Source of the DNA: Nymphaea colorata
Lineage: Eukaryota; Streptophyta; Magnoliopsida; Nymphaeales; Nymphaeaceae
Assembly (NCBI RefSeq): GCF_008831285.2
Contig: NC_045145.1
Coordinates: 15,932,802-15,996,801 of the forward strand
Length of the DNA: 64,000 bases
Reading direction: 5' to 3'
Shown one piece after another: positions 53,982 to 64,000 of the stretch. The notes beneath the pieces were generated by a model, which made no database searches, was not told the origin of the DNA, and saw only the letters and a program-made list of their open reading frames with translations. The position numbers were made by a program, and so were the translations under genes. Position 1 is the stretch's first letter. Each line of letters starts with the position of its first letter.

Positions 53982-56900
53982 ATGAACTCTCCAGTAGCAC
54001 AGTTTGCCATCTCAGGGAGGATGGGTTTGTACGAAGCAAGTCATAACCATTGGGGACAATCATTTAAACCTGAAAGTAGCCTTACGTCTATGATTTTGGA
54101 ACCGGATCAAAAGGTAGACATCAGAGTAGGCATCAGAGTTTGTTAATTTGGCTTGACATGCTGAATCATGTTGGATTACATTTTATAGGTGGAAGATTCA
54201 CTTCATGGGACACCAGAGACTTCAAAGAGTTCTGATCAAGAGACAAATAAGCCGAATGATAAGGTGAGTGTGTTTTTGCGCTTTTTGATTGACTGTTTGT
54301 AGAATTTGTCATATGACATTAGTTCTTCCTATTTTAACCTTGCTTATTTTTCTTACCTCATCCAATTAAACTTCGACCTTTTAACTATATCGTTTTGAAA
54401 GTGCTATCTTTGAGCACTTAGTTAACCTATGATTTGGTAACCGTCTCTATCTCTCTCTCAACCCTTTCTTCTTCCAATGTTTGAAGCTTGGAAAAGTTTT
54501 TTGTACAACATTGAATCTGTTTCAATCCAACACATAACGGATGGATGTATTAGGTTGTGTGCTTTTCAAGGAACACAAACCATATCCCCTTTTTTTTTCC
54601 TGTGGGAAATGGGTTTGATTTCTATTCTATGCAGTATGTTGTCTTCTAAATGCACATACATAATAATTACTTTTTTCTTCATCCGCTTGTTCAATGTGAA
54701 TCTCATGTAATTTTATGTTTTATCTGTTGAATGTCTAGGGACAAACAATCAGTTGTTGGTTCTATTTACTGAAAGGATTACCCTGTTATCAACTATTTAA
54801 AAATTTGTTGTTTGTCTAGGCTTCAAGTTCTAGTGAGGATTTTTTTCTGCTCTGCTTCTGTAGGTGTTTTATTGTTTTCTTATCTAAATTTGATATTGCG
54901 GTTACTTTTAACAGCTATAAGTGATCAATCCTCATGATTTCAAACTTACCTCATGTTTTTCCATGTCTTTGCTCCATGTTCATGTATGTTCGTATTTGAA
55001 ATCTCAGATAAGAACTGATGGGTAGTTATTCTAACTTAATGTTTGTCTTTCTCCTTGGCATCAGTTTTCTGTTTAATTACCAAGGTTGATGATATGTTAA
55101 AGTTTGCAACTGGGTTGTTGATTGGGATAGTATATGTGCAGGTGCTCAGGCGTTTGGCACAAAATCGAGAGGCTGCACGAAAAAGCCGTTTGCGGAAAAA
55201 GGTAAGGTGAAAGTATCTGTGTAAGTCAATGAAGCAAGATATGGTGGCACTATCATGATTCATGTCCAATTTGATGTTCTTGTAATAGGCATATGTTCAG
55301 CAGCTAGAGTCAAGTCGTTTAAAGTTGACACAGTTAGAGCAGGAACTTGAAAGGGCGAGACAGCCGGTATGTGGGTCCCATGCAAGCTATTCCGCTTCTT
55401 TTTTCCTTTTCTAATTTTGATTTGACATTTATTGAACTAAATACTCAATTGGTGGTGTTGTACCAAATACAGGGTGTACATTTTAGTGGAAGCTGTGGAG
55501 ATTCCAATCATGGAATCCCTGGAGCTAGTACCAATACAGGTTTACTATTTTTAAAGAAATGCTCTTTTATATTTGTTTCAAGTAGACACAGTGGATTAAT
55601 TTTCAGAAAACTTGGATGTTCCTAAATGGCATGTGCTTTAATAGAAGTAGTTCTGTATTGTCACTATGAAATTTCATGACAATTGCTCTGACGGGTCTAT
55701 ACCCAAGTATTTGAGATTGAGAAAAAGTAATATTCTAAACATCTTGGGAGGATATTGATACTCGTCTTGAAGAAGAAATGGAAAAAAAAAAAAAATTCAA
55801 GTAGGGACATGATGCTTTTGCATTCAATATGAACACACACACACACACACACATATGCACTGTCTTGACACTTTGGGGTTTATATTCTATGCCTTCATTT
55901 TCAACTTTTGATGCATTGCCATGGGAAATTGTAGGCATTGCAATGTTCGAGATGAACTACAATAACTGGGTCGAAGGGCAAAATAGGCAAACTCGTGAAC
56001 TTAGAGCTGCTTGTCAGGCACATGTGACTGATCTAGAGCTTCGGATGCTTGTGGAAACTGGTCTTGCACATTATGATGACCTTTTCAGCATGAAAGCATT
56101 GGCAGCAAAATCTGATGTCTTTTATCTACTATCAGGCATGTGGAGAACTTCTGCTGAGCGCTTTTTTCTTTGGATTGGTGGATTCCGCCCTTCAGAACTC
56201 CTTAAGGTCTCAATTTGCTGTTTTATTATTTTGCTAGTTCTTTGTCTTTCTCCTTAATAGCTAAGGTATTTGCTTGTGGCTTAAGGTTGGTTAATATAAG
56301 TTTTGAACATGCTTGTTGTTGTTTGACTGTGAATGTAGTCCTTTTAACTTTTTTAGCGCTATGTGTGCCTTTTAAATGTAGCTTTATACGAAGTATTGGT
56401 TACAAAATTTTTTCATGCCTAATTGAGAACTTTTTGGGGCCTAGCTTTTAATTTTACCATGTTGGTATCTTTTTCCATCTGTACCATATATGCTCTTACA
56501 AGTTAGCTGGTCGTTATTGTGGTACTGTGTCTTTTGTTACACCTGCTTCTTGTTGTTGGTGTTAGATAGTTAGGTAGTTGGCAAAAACTTGATTAAGTTT
56601 ATAAGTATCCAGAAGTTGTATCTCTGTCTGTATGCCTCGAAAAGGCATTGTTGAATCTATGAATATCAGAGCGAAATATCCATTGCTAGGATGAAGAAAA
56701 TATGCTAGTTTTATTTCTTTTTTCTTTTTTTTTTGCTGCAAAAAAAAAATTCTAGTTACTTGCTATTGATGATGGAAAAATTCAACGTTCAGTGCATTGC
56801 TACCTTGGAACTTTATATTGCTTTACTACAATGATTTTTTGTACCCCATTGTTTGAGCTTCTTTTTTATATGAATCCAAGATTCTGCTGCTACTTTTGCT

Positions 56901-58592
56901 AAATTTGAGGAATGATTTAGTTGTTCCTTTCATTCCTTGTACTTATTATTATTCTTCTTTGTTTTTTCTGTTTTGTCTATTATTTACGCTTACGGAATAT
57001 TATGATTTGAACTTCTGTCAGGATATGCAGCTTTATTATCTTTGATCTTATTTCCTTCTTAATTCTGAACGTCATGACAATCTTTTCCCTTTTTTGCTGA
57101 TACTTTCATTGTTGTACACCTTAAAGTGATATCATAGCTATGAAGTTGGCCTTTATTTTGGCATCTTTATTGCACTGTCATTCCCAAATAAACTTGCAAA
57201 AATTTCGTCGTAAAAAAATTAAAACCATGCATCAAGAAATGGAAATTTCTAAATCATAAATATCTGAAAATTTATATCCCTCTGTTTATGAACATGTGAA
57301 TCTTAATTTCTTTGGATGGTTAATTGGTTGTAGTTGTTACTCTTTCTTGTATCCTTTGCTTGTAAGATCCTTTTGGCCCTTTTGCCAGTCTTTCTCCATG
57401 TGCTTACCTGAAACTTATGTGTTCTCCATCACATGGATTTTGGATGTTTACACCCATGGTTGGGGTTCATTATGTCATGCTATCCAAGCAGGGACTATAG
57501 TCACTCAGTTTTATGCTATTCCTAGTATGTTCAAAACTCTCAGAACTGTTGTTGAATAATTTCACAACTTGTGGTGGGAAGGATCAAACACCAAGCTTCA
57601 TATCACTATTTTTTTGGGAATCTAAATGCATACAAATATACCTACATCCATGCACAAAATGGAAATCAGCAGCACATGAAAACATTTTAGCTCATATGAA
57701 TAAAAATTTTCATAAGGTGGTTCTTGAATATCCTGAATTTTCCATGTTGTTGTTTCTTATAACATTCACCTCAACATGCATAAATTCGATTTGTATCTAT
57801 TGGGTTTACATTTGGATTCTGTTTGTTAAGAGTTGGATATACCAGGAGCGGTTGATATATCTGCAAATTTGATATTAAGGGGTTTGAAGAAATGTAGCTT
57901 GCATCTTCGGACAAACAGTGTCATGTACCCATTTATGTCATATTGCCTTATGGTTGTGTTTTCCTCATTTTCGTACTTGCAGATTCTCAGACCACAACTT
58001 TATCCTCTAGCTGAGAACCAGGTCCTGGCTATTTGTAGCTTGGAGCAATCATCATTGCAGGCTGAAGATGCTCTATCTCAAGGAATGGAGAAATTGCAGG
58101 AAACCTTGGCCGAGGCATTAGTATCCACTTCTGTGGGCTCACCAAATGTTGCAGACTATATGGGGCAAATGGCTTCTGCCATGGACAAACTGGAGGGGCT
58201 TGCGAACTTTGTGCTGCAGGTGAAGTTTCTTTGTTCAGCTATGTGGGCTTGATGCACTTTCAATCAGTTTGCCTTCTTAAATTTCCTTTTAAGTCAGGTG
58301 GGATTTAGTTAGGGGGATAACCATGTGAATCCAGATTCAGCAAACTTATCTGTAGGGAGGAGGAAAAAAAAGAAAAAAATCCCCACCAAGATTCAACTCA
58401 TTAGTTAACTCATTCCTATGAATAAAACTTTTGAAGCAGGCTGACAACCTGAGACAGCAAACTCTGCAGCGGATGTATCGGATCCTGACAGTCAGACAAT
58501 CTGCTCGAGGCCTTCTTGTTTTGGGCGATTACTTCCAGCGTCTCCGGGCTCTAAGTTCACTTTGGACAGCCCGTCCGCGTGAACCTGCCTAA
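53982..58592 (+). CDS. TGA: TGA-type bZIP transcription factor with DOG1 domain
   Basis: Clade D bZIP factor that binds TGACG (as-1) elements, partners NPR1-type co-regulators in salicylic-acid defence and glutaredoxins in nitrate or development responses; nuclear. Eight exons: 53982-54113, 54189-54263, 55142-55201, 55289-55366, 55473-55539, 55935-56206, 57983-58219, 58440-58592; 357 aa, normal for TGA1/TGA3-type members. The basic region RRLAQNREAARKSRLRKK (72-89) leads into the zipper AYVQQLESSRLKLTQLEQEL. The DOG1 domain follows (LELRMLVETGLAHYDDLFSM, SGMWRTSAERFFLWIGGFRP, AEDALSQGMEKLQ, LLVLGDYFQRLRALSSLW). The N-terminus GRMGLYEASHNHWG and the end ARPREPA place it with the TGA1/4 - TGA3/7 clades. 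C246 matches the first redox Cys of TGA1, but the second position (252) is Ser. ATG 53982 is the start matching relatives. Confidence 0.96.
55832..55852. repeat. (AC)n microsatellite in TGA intron 5
   Basis: Perfect AC run about 80 bp before exon 6. Confidence 0.9.
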
Positions 58593-59465
58593 ACAAACAA
58601 CCTGGTCTGCTCTCGTTTCCAACGTGTGCCTTCCAGCTCTGATTTCTTTGAATGAAACGAAACTGTACAAGGCAAGCCATTGTAACTCAAGGAAACATAT
58701 GAAACAGCAGCAGCTATGTTGATGAAGCATCTTCACTGAAGCTACTTGTAGTATTTATCTTTGTTGTGTTAGTTTTCTGCTCGGCAGAAAATTGTATATT
58801 ATGGTGCTAAAGTTGGGTCCTGTTATTTTAGTGAGCATGGTGAAAAAGCTGTGTCAATTCACATGTGGAGAACATGTCATTAGTTCCAAGTAAGTTTTAA
58901 TTTGCAATTGCCAGTATCATTTCTGGTGACGTGGTTTACGCATCGATGGTGGTTTATGCATCGATGGGCTACTGTGATGTTGTTGGGAGTTATAATAATC
59001 TGTTGTTTGAGGTGGATACAGTTGCGAGAAGAATGTCAATTCAGGTCCAGTTCCTCGCGTCTGTGGAACTGCGGGACAAACGCGGCCCCTTTTTACTAAG
59101 CAATGGATGCCTTTGAAGTTTGAAATGCTGACAATGCGTGTTCGTGGACCTCTGTTTCACGTTTGCTCTGTGCTTCGGATGCCCTCAAACAACCGGCTTC
59201 AGATCCTTGCTTTTGAGGATTTGAGGTACATGTTCGATTCATAGTGTGTTTGTTTCTGGCGTTCTCTGGATAATGGCAGTGATGGAAACTGATATTGACA
59301 AATCAATGTCTTCATCAGTAAAGCCGAGGTATTCACTGGAGACAGTTTTCTGAGCAAATTATAGCGATCTATCGATTATCACTTTGCTTTTCTAAGAAAC
59401 TCAGAGGTCGGAAAAAAGAAGAGTGAGTGAATGAAACCAAGAGGACAACAAAAGGAAATTCAAAA
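58593..59465. other. TGA 3' region and spacer to the tRNAs
   Basis: About 870 bp; the first few hundred bases are the TGA 3' untranslated region. It contains a short direct repeat (GTTTACGCATCGATGG / GTTTATGCATCGATGG at 58934-58965). No gene is seen. Confidence 0.5.
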
Positions 59466-59539
59466 TGGCGTCGCCCGGACTCGAACCGGAGACCTTCAGT
59501 CTGTTAGACTGACGTGATAACCAACTACACCACGACACC
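59466..59539 (-). tRNA. tRNA-Val (anticodon AAC)
   Basis: 74 nt on the minus strand. The acceptor stem GGTGTCG/CGACGCC pairs fully (one G-T) with discriminator A. The anticodon stem TCAGT/ACTGA encloses loop CTAACAG, anticodon AAC. The T arm has GGTTCGAGTCC. No intron. A TTTT run directly after the 3' end (59462-59465) suits RNA polymerase III termination. CCA is not encoded, as expected in nuclear genes. Confidence 0.97.
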
Positions 59540-59977
59540 TTACATGTTTATCTTTGATGAGGGGATAAATACCCGTGAATTTAGAGATATAAGGTAGAGT
59601 GGACTTGGTCTTTTTCCACAATGCTGTTCTCATCGTCGGGTTGCAACGATAGAGGAGTAACCGTTTCCAAGTAATATTCTCTCCATTTGAAGCATTGCTG
59701 TTAATTGGATTTGTATCCAGAAGACTTCGGACGTCGGATTTTAAAATATTTGGTCCCCTGTTTCAAGTTAGTTTAAATATGGAAAAGGATATGGGACAGA
59801 AGGCAAAGATCTGACAATGAGTGAGGCCATTCATAATAACAGATGTATGTTGGAAGCTTTTGCAATATTCGTGGTGGTTTCATGTGTTTGTAAGTCGTGG
59901 ATCGGACCCATTTGAATCCCACGAAGTGGGGAAAAAAAAATTCCGCCAAAAAAATATCTAAGGTAAAACGAAGCAAG

Positions 59978-60050
59978 CGACTCCACTGGGGATCGAACCC
60001 AGAATCTCTGGTTCCGTAGACCAGCGCCTTATCCATTGGGCCATGGAGTC
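59978..60050 (-). tRNA. tRNA-Arg (anticodon ACG)
   Basis: 73 nt on the minus strand. The acceptor stem GACTCCA/TGGAGTC pairs fully with discriminator G. The anticodon stem CTGGT/ACCAG encloses loop CTACGGA, anticodon ACG. The T arm has GGTTCGATCC. A GTTTTA run lies just downstream as terminator. No intron and no encoded CCA. Confidence 0.97.
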
Positions 60051-61714
60051 GTAGTTGACGATGCTCACTAACGTTTTTTACTTGATTCTGCCAGGCGCAC
60101 TGGATCGTCGCTCCACCTACCGTAACATTAAATCTATGCCAGTTTGAAGACCCCAAGCAAAAATATTCGGACTTTGCTGACCCAATACCAGAAGAAGCCA
60201 AGGGTGCAAATTATCCGGTTATCTGCATTCGGACCTCTGCTCTCAAGGAGGTTTCATGTGAATCCAGTTAGGGACGGATTGCGAGTTTGGAAGACGGATA
60301 TTATCTTAAAGCGAGAAATGTGAATCATAAGGTTGGAAGTGACATCGTAATGTCAAAAGTCGGATGCAGCGGAAATATAATAAAACAACTGTACGAGAGT
60401 CCAATCACTCAGCTAGGTCCATCAATTCAGCAAAGTGTTCTCAGACTACTGTACGAAAAAATAGAATAATCTGATCTTCGTTTAGTTTTTTCTCTTCGCT
60501 TTGATGAAATCTTTGTCATTGCAATAGTGATTTTATAAAAACACCACAGTGGTTTGCAACTCAGAAAGAAGTTGTAATATGCAATCTCACTTTCAAGTTT
60601 CAACATGTGACAGACCAAGTATCAAAGGACTGTTAATTTGCAGGAATCCAACATATTACTATGCAAACTGTTTGTGTTAGTTGCATCAGTTTCTAGTTTC
60701 TACCGAGCAGGATTGACCAATCAAAAGCAGGAAAATGAACAGTCTCAGGTGTCCAAAGGTACCACAACGAATAGTGAAGGGTACATAATGCAAAAGATGT
60801 CTCCAGGTATATACGTATATCTATGTAGGCAACTACATTTGCAGACAGCACATGCCTCTCCCAAGAACTCAATCTTCTTCACCCTAAGAAAATGGCCTTC
60901 ATCTTCTCCCTCAATACTAAATAGCTCATCCTTTTTTCCTTTCTCAAGGTACACATCCCGCCCATTCACTTCCTCTCTCTAGAAAACTCATCTCCTGCCT
61001 CTCACAGCCATGGATCCATCGCCTCCAACCACCTCGTCTTTTACCACAAGCATCCTAAGGTATGTCCTTTCTAGTGTTGACAATTAGGTGGCTGTTCCTG
61101 TATTTGGCGTCTGGGAGGTATTGGTTGGATCTTGCAGGCAAGGATGGAAAAGATCAACCGCCGCTCCATCTACCAGTTGAACTACAATGACGGCGTGAGG
61201 ACTTGAATGCTTCCTCTATGCTGCCATGACTTCTCAATGTGAGTCTCATTCCCCGCTGCCACCACCCCTCACCGGCTGGCAAGGAAAAGAGGTACGTTCC
61301 TGCAGACTTCTCCTCAGGGAGAGGGAGAGAGATAGCGGTTAGCACAATGGCGTTGACGTCCGACTTCTCTCCCCTACTCAATTCTGGATGGCAGGATATA
61401 TCTATCCAATAAGTTAAAGTCGTGTTTGAATAGTTCTCGAGGAGTATCTGAAACAGCAGATATCTGGTCTTCGCAGACAAAAACTTCAGAATTCACAAAC
61501 TCTTGCTCCAATTTTTCACAAGATTACAAGATTTTTGCCCATAATTGCGTGATGCAAGAGAGAAGAGATCAAACTCATAAGTTTAACAACGCTTTGACAA
61601 AAAGTGCACGCAGATCTGAAGAATCCCCAGTTATTGATGTCCATTCGCAGGGGAAACAAAGAATACTAACTTCGTCCTCCATAGAGTTGGATCAGATTCT
61701 ACACCAAGATCTCG
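60051..61714. other. Spacer between tRNA-Arg and the AGT2-like gene
   Basis: About 1.7 kb. No recognised gene. A short CT-rich leader-like stretch precedes an ATG at 61011 and a possible donor at 61061 and acceptor at 61139 (AAG|GTATGT ... TTGCAG|GCAAGG), but the joined frames are too short and unfamiliar to call. Confidence 0.45.
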
Positions 61715-62280
61715 TCAAATCCCTGACATTGCATAGTCCACTGCATCTACAAGGAAGTCTGCAGGCAATGAAAAAGAAACCAAGATGTTAACAGCTCCTG
61801 CTAAGAAGATGACCGCAATTACTAGAACCAAACGTCACAGGGGTCCCCGAAGCACTAAAGATCCTTGATTGAAATTGTCAAGACAGGACCACTAAAACCA
61901 TGTTTTTTATTTCGTCCATAAATGCACGCGCTAGCGAGAGAGAGAGAGAGAGAGAGAGACCTGCATCTTCCTTTGTGAAACACATAGGTGGCTTTATCCT
62001 GAAAACGTTGCCATGAAGTCCACCTTTTCCAATCAACACTCCCAAGTCTGAGATATATAGCATAACTTCAGAAAGAAATCAACCAGAAAGAGAAAAGTAA
62101 AAATAATAGGTTCACCTAATAGCTTTACCTACGGGAACTTGCTGTGGTAGGCATTCAACATATTACCTTTTAATTTTTCAAAGATGATCGAAGTTTCTGC
62201 CTTGGCTGGCGTCTTCATTTGTCTATCAGTCACAAGTTCAACCCCCACCATTAAGCCCCTTCCTCTTACATCCCCAATAA
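61715..62280 (-). CDS. AGT2: Alanine--glyoxylate aminotransferase 2-like, C-terminal exons (5' partial)
   Basis: PLP-dependent class III aminotransferase of the plant AGT2 type (mitochondrial), which transfers amino groups from alanine to glyoxylate. Three minus-strand exons are in frame: 62280-62167, 62047-61961 and 61758-61715, ending in TGA. They encode [20 protein letters not shown], the KTPAKAETS block, then [20 protein letters not shown] and [19 protein letters not shown]. The whole of the conserved family C-terminus is present (81 residues). The [18 protein letters not shown] wording is closer to AGT2 homologue 1 than to the AGT3/PYD4-type GGFYGNVFR. The remaining about 390 N-terminal residues, including the PLP lysine, are not seen in the 1.7 kb upstream to the window end. 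The exon ending at 61961 has a donor fused to a (CT)n microsatellite. Confidence 0.88.
61936..61959. repeat. (GA)n microsatellite at the AGT2-like splice donor
   Basis: On the minus strand the intron begins GTCTCTCTCTC, so the repeat forms positions +2 onward of the donor. Confidence 0.85.
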
Positions 62281-64000
62281 CTACAAAAAGTTTAAACTTT
62301 TAGCTAGAGGAGTCTGCTGCTAGTCACAATAAAGACAACTCAGTGGCCAAAGGGAGTTAAGTCACAAATTAGCCTATTAAGTGGACAGTTCATTTCGGTA
62401 CAGAGAAATAGAAAAGTGCATGAAAAAAGGTATGGAAGTAAAGAAGACTTTCTGAAGACTTGTTATATTATATTTATACTCTTTTCAATACAGATGAAAT
62501 TGAACATGAAGAAAATGCAGACTGTAAACCTATTTTCAATAATTAAGAAACAAAGTTGTGATTAATATGATTTCAGAAAGGAAAGGCACTTTCAGATCAA
62601 AGACATTAATTTGGATCAGATACAGTAGCAGCCGTTTCACGTAGAAACTTACCATCACCAATTGGCCATGACAGCAGTTCGCCTCTTTGTGGTTTATCAG
62701 ACAAAGCTTACACATGAATGACAGCTCTAATGCATGCAGGATCTCTTTCATCTGGCTAAGACATCCCATGGTCTAAAAAGCTAGAAATGCTGCCGTATGC
62801 TGAGAGGTTGAATGAGGATTAGGAAGGACATTAACAGCTGCACTGATGACTCCAATAATGGACAGAAGGGCAGGAACTTTGATCATATTCATTGAAAGAT
62901 TGAGATGAGTAGCAATAAACTTGCAGTGTGCAAGTTGGCTAAAATCAGTCATAGAGTCTACAGCTAGAACTTAAGTTGGTAACTTGGTAAAGGTGCTTCA
63001 CACACAGTCTAGCCCATGTTTCACTAATTTCAGCTTGAAGATGAATAAATGCTTCCCATAGCTGCTTCACTTGACACAGAAAATTTCAAACAGGCAGTGG
63101 AATTTAGGGCCTAAGTCACACGGACGTTTCACTTTTGCCGCTGCACCCCCGTCGACACAACTTGGGTGAGGGTGCATAAGCGGGTGCGACTTCAACTTAA
63201 ACCCACAATCGGTCAAGAGGAGTCGGATGCGGTCAGCCGCACCCAACCATTTCTCCATTTTCAACACGCACCTAACTCGTGTTTGACTCAAGTCAGGTGT
63301 GATCAACCCATGTCAATTCTATGTGTCCTTTTTTTTTGTCTTTTGTTTTTAAATTATTTCATTATAAGTATTGAAAAGGGGGTTAGGGAACTGCCCAATC
63401 CCTTTGGAATTCGGCCTTCCATGTGTGTGTGGAGAGACTTGATAGACGATGGATTTCCAGTGGCCATCAGTGCGACGGCGACCTGAGACTGTCTTCCAGT
63501 AGCGACCTTCAGCCCTTCCCTGGCACAAGGCAACCGACATTCAGTCCTCTAGCAGCCAGTGTTTTTCTTTTATCAGCTTTTAGTCATTCGGTGACCAGCG
63601 ACAATGATATGAGATGGTGGGCTGTAGTCCAGTCCTCCAACATTCTCAGTTGAGTTTTATTATTCTATCAAGTGTCAACTACCACTCATTTTTTCACTGT
63701 TGTCCATTTTTTTTCCAGTTTCTTTTTTAACGTGTGTGATGACTGATGAATAATTGTTTGCTCTTGCTGCAACCCTGATTTTTTATATTTACTGTGTGTT
63801 TTTCAGTTCTTATTGGTGATGTACCGTTTTTTTAGGATTTTATAATTATCGTCTGAAATATGTAATTGTTTTATTGCTGTTTTTATAATATACGATATAC
63901 AGTTGCGTTGTAACTTGCCATTTTAACATTTTGTTTTACACTTTTACTGCTGTTTTGTATCATGGTATACATTGTTGGCTGTTGGTTGTAATATATTAAT
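62281..64000. other. Right end: intron or upstream region of the AGT2-like gene
   Basis: No further AGT2 exon could be found on the minus strand. A stretch at about 62530-62770 (minus) is open and contains Cys/His residues followed by GGTGATG|GTAAGT, but its sequence does not match the expected AGT2 exon. The rest is AT-rich with two GC-richer patches (63110-63310, 63420-63650). Confidence 0.4.

Noticed and set aside
59773-60201. 142-codon minus-strand frame
   Set aside because: It runs straight through the tRNA-Arg gene and has no protein features.
61011-61205. Possible small two-exon gene (ATG 61011, donor 61061, acceptor 61139)
   Set aside because: The joined frame stops within about 30 codons; another frame is open longer but lacks a start. 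No family resemblance.
62536-62769. Cys/His-containing minus-strand frame that might be an AGT2 exon or a zinc finger
   Set aside because: It ends in a good donor, but does not match the AGT2 block expected there, and the Cys/His spacing fits no finger I can name.

Overview
The window is nuclear DNA of a flowering plant. All protein genes are split by AT-rich GT-AG introns (one GC-AG), the families are plant ones (clade A bZIP, TGA/DOG1 bZIP, plant-type separate NUP96, GH3 exo-beta-glucanase, plant UDP-glucose epimerase), and the spacers carry plant-type MITEs and microsatellites. The species cannot be named from the sequence alone.

Layout, left to right. 879-2099 (+): last three exons of a GH3 beta-glucosidase whose 5' part is outside the window or lost. 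6005-11567 (+): complete nine-exon UDP-glucose 4-epimerase (349 aa). 13721-20731 (+): complete six-exon nucleoporin NUP96 (1088 aa). 24136-28891 (+): complete three-exon ABF/AREB/ABI5-type bZIP factor (322 aa) with a 3.7 kb second intron. 36885-41160 (+): three-exon gene for a small, very acidic, probably nuclear protein (212 aa). 53982-58592 (+): complete eight-exon TGA bZIP factor with a DOG1 domain (357 aa). 59466-59539 and 59978-60050 (-): tRNA-Val(AAC) and tRNA-Arg(ACG). 61715-62280 (-): last three exons of an AGT2-like alanine--glyoxylate aminotransferase. All exon junctions given were checked by reading-frame continuity.

The genes are unrelated housekeeping and regulatory genes, not a cluster or operon. 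Functional themes are cell-wall and UDP-sugar metabolism (GH3, UGE), nuclear transport (NUP96), transcription (two bZIPs and the acidic protein) and amino-acid/photorespiratory metabolism (AGT2-like).

The long spacers (28.9-36.3 kb and 41.2-52.7 kb in particular) hold no gene I can support. They contain non-autonomous DNA transposons (a 400 bp hAT-like element with target-site duplication, further hAT-like remnants, and a pair of abutting hairpin MITEs), several tandem duplications, a 4 x 48 bp minisatellite, and microsatellites. I found no previously undescribed biological system; the most interesting points are the GC-AG intron, the retained HFS autoproteolysis motif in stand-alone NUP96, the Cys-to-Ser change in the TGA factor, the hairpin with ABRE-like arms, and the transposon structures.
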